Assembly: GCF_014284275.1 (NCBI RefSeq)
Contig: NZ_JACOFU010000006.1
Span: 213,862 to 277,861, forward strand
Direction: 5' to 3'
DNA from: Affinundibacterium amnicola
GTDB lineage: Bacteria > Pseudomonadota > Gammaproteobacteria > Burkholderiales > Burkholderiaceae_D
Length of the DNA stretch: 64,000 nucleotides
The notes under the pieces are model-generated. The model saw only the letters and a program-made list of their open reading frames with translations, was not told the origin of the DNA and did not search any database. The translations under genes and the position numbers were made by a program. Every line of letters starts with the position of its first letter. Position 1 is the stretch's first letter. Positions 57,392-64,000 of the stretch are shown here, piece after piece.

Positions 57392-57400
57392 TTTTGCTAA

Positions 57401-57426
57401 AAAAAGCGGGGCTAGCCCCGCTTTTT
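57401..57426 (+). terminator. Terminator after glnA
   Basis: AAAAAGCGGGGCTAGCCCCGCTTTTT, a perfect palindromic stem with T-run, 10 bp past the stop. Confidence 0.9.
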
Positions 57427-57508
57427 TATTCAAAGTAAGATGGGTAATTGTGCAAAATCAAGGCTTGGCATACACTAAGCTCTTCTTGACTACTTTACTT
57501 TACCCACT

Positions 57509-58000
57509 ATGAAGCAATATCTGATCGGTCTTGGTTTGATTTTTACGTGCTGCGCTCCGGTGCTGGCGCAGTCCGATGTGTATTTGTGTGTTGATGCGAA
57601 TGGCAAGAAAGAATACAAAAATACAGGTATTACAAAAGGTTGTAAGTTGGTAGATTTGCCGCACGTAAATACGATATCAACCCCAGCGTCAACAAAAAAA
57701 GCCACTTCAAATTCAGCCTCTAAACCTGTGGCAACCCCAAGTAATTTTCCCAAAGTGGATGATAGTACACAAAAAGCACGCGATTCAGATCGTAAGCAGA
57801 TTTTGACGGATGAGTTAAAGGTTGAAGAGCAAAAGTTAGTAGCGATTAAGAAAGAATATAACGGTGGTGAAGTTGAGCGCCGTGCTGATGAGCGTCAGCC
57901 ATCAAAATATGTAGAGCGGGTGAATAATTTAAAAAATGATTTGGCGCGTACGGAAAAAAATATCGAAGCGTTGAAGCGTGAAATTAGCAACCTGAAATAA
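57509..58000 (+). CDS. Exported DUF4124-type coiled-coil protein
   Basis: A 163-aa protein with a signal peptide (LIGLGLIFTCCAPVLA-QSD) and a DUF4124-like start (VYLCVDANGKKEYKNTGITKGC), in which two Cys could form a disulfide. A Ser/Thr/Ala-rich linker leads to a charged coiled coil (QKARDSDRKQILTDELKVEEQKLVAIKKEY, RVNNLKNDLARTEKNIEALKREI). It is predicted periplasmic. DUF4124 genes between glnA and ntrB are a common beta-proteobacterial arrangement; function unknown. Confidence 0.85.
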   Translation: MKQYLIGLGLIFTCCAPVLAQSDVYLCVDANGKKEYKNTGITKGCKLVDLPHVNTISTPASTKKATSNSASKPVATPSNFPKVDDSTQKARDSDRKQILTDELKVEEQKLVAIKKEYNGGEVERRADERQPSKYVERVNNLKNDLARTEKNIEALKREISNLK

Positions 58001-58023
58001 GGCCTGACATACGGGTACATCAG

Positions 58024-58050
58024 AAAAGGTCGCTATTGCGGCCTTTTTTT
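58024..58050 (+). terminator. Terminator after the DUF4124 gene
   Basis: AAAAGGTCGC-TATT-GCGGCCTTTT (with one G-U) and T-run to 58050, 23 bp past the stop. Confidence 0.75.
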
Positions 58051-58078
58051 AATCCAATTTCAAATCTGTTCAATATCA

Positions 58079-59140
58079 ATGAATAAATTCGCAGGATTAG
58101 AGTTATTAGCCTCAGCGGTATTGGTGATGGATCCAGAGGGATGCATTGTTTATGCCAATCCGGCTGCTGAAAATTTGTTGGAACGACCGTTTAAATTACT
58201 CTACAAGTTACAGCTTAAAGATTTATTTTTGAATGGTGATGAACTCTTAAGTGGTTTTGAGCAAGCAGTTGCACAGCAATTTGCGGATCGACGTCAAGAC
58301 ATGATTTTGCAGAGAAGTGGACATGAACCATTGCATGTACACAGCATTGTGACTGCGCTTGATCATCCTGAGACCCCGGTTCTGATTGAGCTACGTGAAA
58401 ACGTACAGCAGCTCAAGCTTGATCGTGAAGAGCGCATGCAAGATCAAAACAAAGAGAACAAAGAATTAATCCGTAATTTGGCGCATGAAATTAAGAATCC
58501 GCTGGGCGGAATTCGCGGTGCTGCGCAGTTGTTAGAGTTAGAGCTGCCTGAGCGAGATGCAAAAGAATTGCGTGAATATACCCAAGTCATTATCAAAGAG
58601 GCGGATCGTTTGCAGGTATTGGTTGATCGCTTATTGGCACCAAATCGTTTGCCACAAGTGATTGCCGATGTGAATATTCACGAAGTATGTGAGCGTGTGC
58701 GTAGTTTGATCATGGCTGAGTTTCCGAAGGGCTTAACGATTAAGCGTGATTATGATTTATCGATTCCAGAATTTCGAGGTGATCAGCAGCAACTGATTCA
58801 AGTGGTGTTAAATATTGCACATAATGCTGCCCAAGCGCTACGAATGCGTATGGCCGAAGGTGATGCTGAGATCATTTTTAAGACACGTGTCGTGCGCCAA
58901 ATTACATTAGCGAAAATTCGCTACAGACTGGCATTAGACTTGCATATCATTGATAACGGTCCGGGCATTCCACCGAATATTCGTGACCGGATTTTCTATC
59001 CGCTGGTTTCAGGGCGTGATGGTGGTAGTGGATTGGGATTGACATTGGCACAGGCATTTATTACCCAACATGCGGGTGTCATTGATTGTGAAAGTCGACC
59101 TGGTTGTACGGATTTCCGAATCTTGATCCCACTGCCGTGA
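58079..59140 (+). CDS. glnL: Nitrogen regulation sensor histidine kinase NtrB
   Basis: A 353-aa soluble kinase without TM helices: an N-terminal PAS domain (LLASAVLVMDPEGCIVYANPAAENLLE), HisKA with phospho-His136 in RNLAHEIKNPLGG, and an HATPase_c domain (NIAHNAAQAL, DNGPGIPPNIRDRIFYPLVSGRDGGSGLGLTLAQAFI). It phosphorylates NtrC under nitrogen limitation and is inhibited by PII. Directly upstream of ntrC (85-bp gap). Confidence 0.96.
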   Translation: MNKFAGLELLASAVLVMDPEGCIVYANPAAENLLERPFKLLYKLQLKDLFLNGDELLSGFEQAVAQQFADRRQDMILQRSGHEPLHVHSIVTALDHPETPVLIELRENVQQLKLDREERMQDQNKENKELIRNLAHEIKNPLGGIRGAAQLLELELPERDAKELREYTQVIIKEADRLQVLVDRLLAPNRLPQVIADVNIHEVCERVRSLIMAEFPKGLTIKRDYDLSIPEFRGDQQQLIQVVLNIAHNAAQALRMRMAEGDAEIIFKTRVVRQITLAKIRYRLALDLHIIDNGPGIPPNIRDRIFYPLVSGRDGGSGLGLTLAQAFITQHAGVIDCESRPGCTDFRILIPLP

Positions 59141-59225
59141 ACCATAATCGCGCATGAATTGCCTGGTTGTATGCGCTCAAACGGTGCGTATGACGAGAAA
59201 ACCTTAATTTATGAGATGCTGATCA

Positions 59226-60680
59226 ATGAAGAAGAATATTTGGATTGTAGATGATGATGATTCGATACGCTGGGTGTTAGAAAAAGCACTGGCGCGTGAA
59301 GGATTTGTCACACGTAGTTTTATGAATCCAGACGATGTGTTGTCGGCGCTAGATGAAGAATCGCCACAAGTATTGGTGTCAGACATACGCATGAATGGCG
59401 CTTCTGGTTTGGATTTACTGCAAACAATTAAGCAGCGTTTGCCAAGTTTGCCAGTGATCATCATGACCGCATTTTCCGATCTTGATTCAGCGGTTGCTGC
59501 ATTTAAGGGCGGCGCGTTTGAATATTTGGCAAAGCCATTTGATTTGTCAAAAGCGGTTGAATTAATTCGTCGCGCGCTCGAAGAAAGTGCGCGTGAAGCG
59601 ACCGTTGAATTGGTGACTGACGTCGAGACGGAAATTCTCGGGCATGCTGCAGCAATGCAGGAAGTTTTTCGTGCCATCGGTCGTTTGTCGCAATCTAGTG
59701 TGACGGTCTTGATTACAGGTGAATCTGGTAGCGGTAAAGAACTGGTGGCGCGGGCTTTGCACAAACATAGTCCGCGTGTTAATCAACCTTTCATTGCCTT
59801 AAATACCGCAGCCATTCCTAAAGATCTGTTGGAGTCGGAGTTATTTGGCCACGAGCGTGGTGCGTTCACTGGTGCGCAAACCGCAAGACGTGGTCGGTTT
59901 GAGCAGGCTGAAGGCGGTACTTTGTTTTTGGATGAAATCGGCGATATGCCGTTTGATCTGCAAACGCGTTTACTGCGAGTGCTTTCGGACGGACATTTTT
60001 ATCGGGTCGGTGGACATCAACCCTTAAAAGCAAATGTGCGCTTGATCGCGGCTACACATCAACATCTTGAAGAGCGCGTCAAGGAAGGTGTGTTTCGTGA
60101 AGATTTATTTCATCGATTAAATGTAATTCGCCTGCGAGTTCCGAGTTTGCGCGAAAGGCGTGAAGACATTCCTCTTCTCGCGAAGCATTTTTTAATCCAA
60201 AGTGCGAAGCAATTAGGTGTGGATGCAAAGCGATTATCAGAAGCTGCATTAATGTATATCTCCGGGTTGGATTTTCCAGGAAACGTGCGTCAATTGGAAA
60301 ATCTGTGTAATTGGATTACCGTGATGGCGCCAGGACAGGTCGTTGAAGTCGCCGATTTGCCAACTGAGTTGTTGCCTTTGGCTGCCGCTACTTTGGTGTC
60401 CGATGGAAGTATTCCTGCGCTTGATCGACTGCTGATGGCTTCGCAGCTCGAGCTGCTTTGGTTCGCGTCGTTAGAGCGTGAGGCTGATCGATTATTACAG
60501 CAAGGGGTGCAGGAAATTATGTCTAAGCTCAGTCGTGATTTTGAAAGTGTCGTGATTAAAGCGGCGTTACGGCACACGCATGGTCGTAAGAATGAAGCGG
60601 CAATACGATTGGGAATTGGGCGAAACACGATTAGTCGGAAAATTCAGGAATTGAGTATTGATGGGGTGAAGGACGAGTAA
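59226..60680 (+). CDS. glnG: Nitrogen regulation response regulator NtrC
   Basis: A 484-aa sigma-54 activator. Receiver domain with phospho-Asp53 (VSDIRMNG), AAA+ domain with GESGSGKE Walker A and the sigma-54 contact loop [14 protein letters not shown], Walker [12 protein letters not shown], and a C-terminal Fis-type HTH ([19 protein letters not shown]). It is expected to act at the glnA sigma-54 promoter found at 55781 in this same window. Start ATG 59226 follows GAGATGCTGATCA. Confidence 0.97.
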   Translation: MKKNIWIVDDDDSIRWVLEKALAREGFVTRSFMNPDDVLSALDEESPQVLVSDIRMNGASGLDLLQTIKQRLPSLPVIIMTAFSDLDSAVAAFKGGAFEYLAKPFDLSKAVELIRRALEESAREATVELVTDVETEILGHAAAMQEVFRAIGRLSQSSVTVLITGESGSGKELVARALHKHSPRVNQPFIALNTAAIPKDLLESELFGHERGAFTGAQTARRGRFEQAEGGTLFLDEIGDMPFDLQTRLLRVLSDGHFYRVGGHQPLKANVRLIAATHQHLEERVKEGVFREDLFHRLNVIRLRVPSLRERREDIPLLAKHFLIQSAKQLGVDAKRLSEAALMYISGLDFPGNVRQLENLCNWITVMAPGQVVEVADLPTELLPLAAATLVSDGSIPALDRLLMASQLELLWFASLEREADRLLQQGVQEIMSKLSRDFESVVIKAALRHTHGRKNEAAIRLGIGRNTISRKIQELSIDGVKDE

Positions 60681-60894
60681 GGTGTCGTTTTTTCTATGCC
60701 AGCGCATTAAAATATTTTCTTAGTACACTTATCGGAGTATTATTTCTTTACGTAAATTGATATTGAATTTGATGCAAAGTTGCAGTTGCAGATAAATGAA
60801 ATTTGCGTTCAGAATGAAAATTCACCAAATCACTTCTAGTTTTTTGGTGAATGATTCAAATAGTCTTGGATGCTGTAATACTTGGGAGATATTT

Positions 60895-61722
60895 ATGAAT
60901 TTCGACGCACTATTTCAGCAACAAACTGCACTACCCACTATTCCAAAAGTTGTACAAGAAGTGATTGATAGTTTTAACGACGATAATGTGTCAATTGATG
61001 ATATCGCACGCAAGTTAGCCGCAGATCAGGTATTGAGTGCAAAGATTTTGCGTCTGGCTAATTCGTCTTACTATCATTCATCCAGAAGTATTGGAACTGT
61101 GGATGATGCAGTGTTAATGTTGGGCTTTATGACAGTGCGAACTTTGGTAATCAGCAGTGGTTTAACTGGGGGTTTTAAGGCGATGCCTGGCGTCGATTTG
61201 AAACAATTCTGGCGTTACAGTATGCATACTGCAGTGATATCAAAGTGCCTTGCAAAGAAAATTGGTGGCAATTCAGATTTTGCTTTCACGGTGGGATTGA
61301 TGCATGCGATTGGTCAACTAGTGATGCATGCCGCGATGCCAGAGCAAACACTGCAAATTGACAAAATAGCAGGCCTTTTGGATGCGCGTCGACTTGATGT
61401 TGAACGTACCTCGTTTGGATATGATTTTTCTGATGTTGGTGCCGAATTGGCGCGGCGTTGGCGCTTCCCAGATAATTTTGCATCGGTAATCAAAGGATTT
61501 CCTCAGCCTTTAGCATCCGCGACATTTGAACCAATGGCTGGTGTTATTCATCTAGCGGTATGGCGCGCTCGAGCAGAAGAAAATAAATACTCGAAAGAAG
61601 AAATGGAAGCAACTATACCCACTGAAGTGTTGGCAAAAGCGGGAATTTCTGTCGATTATATGCTCAACGAAATGCCACCAATTTCGGAATTGGCGGCCGG
61701 CTTGGAAGACTTGGTAAGCTAA
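60895..61722 (+). CDS. HDOD-domain signalling protein
   Basis: A 275-aa protein consisting of a single HDOD domain (FQQQTALPTIPKVVQEVIDSFND, ADQVLSAKILRLANSSYYHSSR, GLMHAIGQLVMHAAMP). HDOD proteins are HD-like but usually lack the metal-binding His/Asp pair and act in signalling or c-di-GMP networks. The ATG at 60895, preceded by GGGAG, is preferred to the in-frame start at 60796 that lacks an SD and adds a non-conserved leader. A terminator follows at 61759. Confidence 0.88.
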   Translation: MNFDALFQQQTALPTIPKVVQEVIDSFNDDNVSIDDIARKLAADQVLSAKILRLANSSYYHSSRSIGTVDDAVLMLGFMTVRTLVISSGLTGGFKAMPGVDLKQFWRYSMHTAVISKCLAKKIGGNSDFAFTVGLMHAIGQLVMHAAMPEQTLQIDKIAGLLDARRLDVERTSFGYDFSDVGAELARRWRFPDNFASVIKGFPQPLASATFEPMAGVIHLAVWRARAEENKYSKEEMEATIPTEVLAKAGISVDYMLNEMPPISELAAGLEDLVS

Positions 61723-61758
61723 ATGTGAAGCTGAGTTTGAATGTGGATTTGCGTTGTG

Positions 61759-61786
61759 AAGCCGGGTTATTCAACCCGGCTTTTTT
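61759..61786 (+). terminator. Terminator after the HDOD gene
   Basis: AAGCCGGGTT-ATTC-AACCCGGCTT followed by a T-run (61759-61786). It overlaps the stop of the convergent oxidoreductase gene on the minus strand by two bases. Confidence 0.9.
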
Positions 61787-63407
61787 ACGCATATTTTTTG
61801 TTGATGCTTAATGCTACTGCCTCGGCAACTTTGATTCCATCGATTGCTGCGGATAAAATTCCGCCAGCATATCCAGCGCCTTCGCCTGCTGGGTAAATCC
61901 CTTGTGTATTAATACTCTGTAAATCGTCATCCTTGCGTTTAATGCGGATTGGTGACGAGGTGCGAGTCTCAACACCCGTTAAGATGGCATCTTTTAATGA
62001 AAATCCTTTGATTTGTTTATCGAATTCGGGAATCGCTTCACGAATTGCATCGATTGCAAATGCGGGCAATACGTCCGCCAGATTGCATAAAGTGATTCCA
62101 GGTTTGTAGGATGGCACAACCTCGCCGAGTTCAGTGGATGCTCGATTAGCTAAAAAGTCACCGATTAGTTGGCCTGGCGCATTGTAAGTTCCACCACCCA
62201 CTTCGAATGCTTTGCTTTCCAGTTTTCGTTGAAAATCGATACCGGCGAGAGGATGACCGGGGTAATCAATTTCAGGTGATATGCCCACGACGATTGCGCT
62301 ATTGGCATTGCGTTCATTGCGCGAATATTGGCTCATGCCATTTGTTACCACGCGTCCCGGCTCAGAGGTCGCTGCGACCACTGTGCCGCCCGGACACATA
62401 CAAAAACTGTACACTGATCGATCATTTTTCGCGTGATGTACTAACTTATAGTCTGCTGCACCTAAAATTTTGTTTCCTGCGTTTGGCCCAAAGCGCGCCT
62501 TGTCGATAATCGATTGTGGATGTTCGATTCTAAAGCCTACAGAAAATGGTTTAGCCTCGACATAGATGCCTTTGTCATAAATCAACTGAAAAGTGTCGCG
62601 TGCACTATGTCCGACAGCCAAGACGACGTGATCAGTTACTAGCTTCTCGTGATCATTGATAGTAAGTCCGCAAATTTGCCCATCTTTGATATCAAAGTCA
62701 GTAACTTTCTGTTGAAAGCGAATTTCGCCGCCTAATTCTATGATGTTGCCGCGCATCTCCTCAATCATTTTCACCAGACGGAAGGTGCCAATGTGTGGCT
62801 TGCTGACGTACATAATCTCTTCGGGGGCGCCAGATTTAACGAATTCGGTTAATACTTTGCGGCCATAGTGTTTTGGATCTTTAATTTGACTATAGAGCTT
62901 GCCGTCTGAGAACGTGCCAGCACCACCTTCACCGAATTGCACATTAGATTCTGGTTGTAACTCACGCTTACGCCACAGACCCCAAGTATCTTTGGTGCGT
63001 TCGCGTACCGCTTTGCCGCGTTCTAAGACAATAGGGCGGTATCCCATTTGTGCCAGAATCAGTGCCGCAAATAGGCCACAAGGCCCAAATCCAATCACCA
63101 CTGGTCGTGGAAAATCATGCTTATTCGCGTGGGCGACAAATTTATAACTGGTATCTGGCGTTTTGCTGACTTTTGCTTGACCCTGTATATCTTTAATTCT
63201 ATGTAGTAGCGCATCGTCATCTTGTACGGTGACATCAACCGTATATATCAAGACGATGGCGGTTTTTTTGCGAGCATCATAACTACGCTTAAATATGTCG
63301 AAGTTGAGTAGATCATCGGAGTCGATTTTTAATCGCTTTAATATAGCGTTCTTTAAATCGGCTTCAGTATGGTCAAGTGGGAGTTGTATGTCGGTAAGGC
63401 GTAACAT
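61785..63407 (-). CDS. FAD-dependent oxidoreductase (DUF/YtfP-like, BaiN-related two-domain)
   Basis: A 540-aa protein from ATG 63407; an upstream in-frame TTG at 63422 would add five residues. The Rossmann FAD-binding motif VVIGFGPCGLFAALILAQMGYRPIVLERG is at about 108-137. Other blocks are FGEGGAGTFSDGKLYSQIKD, VLAVGHSARDTFQLIYDKG, CMCPGGTVVAATSEPGRVVTNG and the C-terminal TQGIYPAGEGAGYAGGILSAAIDGIKVAEAV. An N-terminal ~100 residues form an adapter domain. This is the widespread 'NAD(P)/FAD-dependent oxidoreductase' family (about 530-550 aa); its electron acceptor is not known. It is convergent with the HDOD gene and divergent from the rRNA operon. Confidence 0.9.
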   Translation of the reverse strand: MLRLTDIQLPLDHTEADLKNAILKRLKIDSDDLLNFDIFKRSYDARKKTAIVLIYTVDVTVQDDDALLHRIKDIQGQAKVSKTPDTSYKFVAHANKHDFPRPVVIGFGPCGLFAALILAQMGYRPIVLERGKAVRERTKDTWGLWRKRELQPESNVQFGEGGAGTFSDGKLYSQIKDPKHYGRKVLTEFVKSGAPEEIMYVSKPHIGTFRLVKMIEEMRGNIIELGGEIRFQQKVTDFDIKDGQICGLTINDHEKLVTDHVVLAVGHSARDTFQLIYDKGIYVEAKPFSVGFRIEHPQSIIDKARFGPNAGNKILGAADYKLVHHAKNDRSVYSFCMCPGGTVVAATSEPGRVVTNGMSQYSRNERNANSAIVVGISPEIDYPGHPLAGIDFQRKLESKAFEVGGGTYNAPGQLIGDFLANRASTELGEVVPSYKPGITLCNLADVLPAFAIDAIREAIPEFDKQIKGFSLKDAILTGVETRTSSPIRIKRKDDDLQSINTQGIYPAGEGAGYAGGILSAAIDGIKVAEAVALSINKKYA

Positions 63408-63627
63408 AATAAAAGAGCTCAATAAATCAAAGGTGTATTTTAACTGCTACTGAATAAATGCCCCAAATAATCTAGGCTTGCACAAATGGGAGATTCTTTG
63501 CTATAGTTCGGCTCCCGCAGAAATGCGGGTGTGAAATAAGAGAAATGCGAGTGGCTGGTCGTTAAGTTCCTGATGTTTGAATTAAGGTTGAAGAAACTCA
63601 AATTTAAACGGTAGTAAAAACAGGGGG

Positions 63628-63656
63628 TTGACGGAAATAAAGAAGTGCTGCATAAT
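63628..63656 (+). promoter_or_regulatory. Ribosomal RNA operon promoter
   Basis: TTGACG (63628-63633), 17-bp spacer, CATAAT (63651-63656), about 295 bp upstream of the 16S start. A strong match to the sigma-70 consensus, as expected for rrn. Upstream regions 63423-63620 hold the divergent oxidoreductase promoter and a short hairpin CCCGCAGAAATGCGGG (63513-63528). Confidence 0.75.
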
Positions 63657-63737
63657 CTCGTTTCTCTGCTGCTGACGAACACAACGCTTCGTAGCAAAAA
63701 CAAAATCCTCTGGGTGAGTTTGAGTAGAAAAAAATAA

Positions 63738-63748
63738 GATCTTTAACA
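63738..63748 (+). promoter_or_regulatory. BoxA-like antitermination element of the rrn leader
   Basis: GATCTTTAACA followed by ATTAACAG, resembling boxA (TGCTCTTTAACA). Positioned between the promoter and 16S, where boxB/boxA Nus sites lie. The rest of 63749-63950 is leader without a gene. Confidence 0.6.
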
Positions 63749-63950
63749 ATTAACAGTCAATAAATGTGGGCACTTGATAAAGAGGCGACTAGCTACTTCG
63801 GTAGTTAGGAAACTTAAAAAATATCAAATGTTCACAAGAAGTAAAGATAAGACGCGATAGTGAGCAATCATGATCGCAACTGTCAGTATTTTGAGTGAGC
63901 GACTCGTTCGAAAGAACGAATTCCAGAAATGGAAACAAGTAACAGAGATT

Positions 63951-64000
63951 AAACTGAAGAGTTTGATCCTGGCTCAGATTGAACGCTGGCGGCATGCCTT
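63951..64000 (+). rRNA. rrs: 16S rRNA, 5' end (cut by window edge)
   Basis: AAACTGAAGAGTTTGATCCT begins the conserved 16S 5' region and continues with the universal GGCTCAGATTGAACGCTGGC block; only the first 50 nt are in the window. The start is set at 63951 by alignment to the E. coli 16S 5' end. Confidence 0.97.

Noticed and set aside
56588..57433. 281-aa frame antisense to glnA
   Set aside because: It lies wholly against the strongly conserved glnA gene and reads as low-complexity Arg/Trp/His-rich sequence; it is a shadow frame.
1..64000. CRISPR arrays, tRNA genes and complete insertion sequences
   Set aside because: I saw no regularly spaced direct repeats of CRISPR type, no tRNA-like cloverleaf with a T-loop, and no transposase frame; only nonautonomous repeats are present.

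Overview
The window looks like chromosomal DNA from a beta-proteobacterium of the Burkholderiales, most likely an Oxalobacteraceae member of the Undibacterium type. This is inferred from gene order (mutM / dynamin-like / mutY / rapZ-hprK-ptsN, ubiE-ubiJ-ubiB, glnA-DUF4124-ntrB-ntrC), moderate GC with many AT-rich codons, and the rRNA leader. No database search was possible, so the genus is a guess.

Layout. 1-9460: a cut-off exported protein gene divergent from mutM, then a dynamin-like GTPase, a YCF48-type beta-propeller, mutY, a secreted TAP-type hydrolase and a NatA/NatB-like ABC exporter. 9567-12162 (minus): rapZ, hprK and ptsN, the PTS-Ntr regulatory set. 12336-17964 (minus): a GAF/PAS/GGDEF/EAL protein, queF and ilvA. 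18330-23421: a VTT/YqaA membrane protein, a PHB-depolymerase-like esterase, a small membrane protein, a TPR protein and an exported Xaa-Pro aminopeptidase. 23725-27740 is the accessory stretch: five minus-strand genes (NERD-like nuclease domain, an unknown 390-aa protein, a Gly/Ala-rich membrane peptide, a YaaW/UPF0174 protein with an added zinc ribbon, and a small basic protein behind a promoter carrying a perfect double-palindrome operator). 27910-35701: a DUF2058 protein, a LytTR regulator/kinase pair, a giant FAD/Fe-S oxidoreductase and a HIT protein. 35862-41474: DUF971, ubiE, Tim44-like, ubiJ, ubiB and a TPMT-like methyltransferase, giving a ubiquinone biosynthesis cluster. 41554-54766: an M13 peptidase, two large TonB-dependent receptors, kynU-kynA with divergent kynR, and a DgoA-type aldolase. 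54904-61722: rhodanese, then the nitrogen regulon (glnA, DUF4124, ntrB, ntrC) and an HDOD protein. 61785-64000: an FAD-dependent oxidoreductase and the promoter, leader and first 50 nt of an rRNA operon.

Beyond genes the window is rich in small interspersed repeats: a MITE-like element with perfect 18-bp terminal repeats inserted exactly between ubiJ and ubiB; two MITE-like elements with GGACTTACGC ends; a ~165-175 bp repeat in inverted copies around ptsN and the GGDEF/EAL gene; and three kinds of REP-like hairpin. The most interesting items are the ubiJ/ubiB insertion, which appears to have preserved both the stop and the start codon, and the autoregulated YaaW-zinc-ribbon locus beside an IFI6-like Gly-rich membrane peptide. 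The glnA upstream region carries recognisable NtrC sites and a sigma-54 promoter, matching the downstream ntrBC genes.
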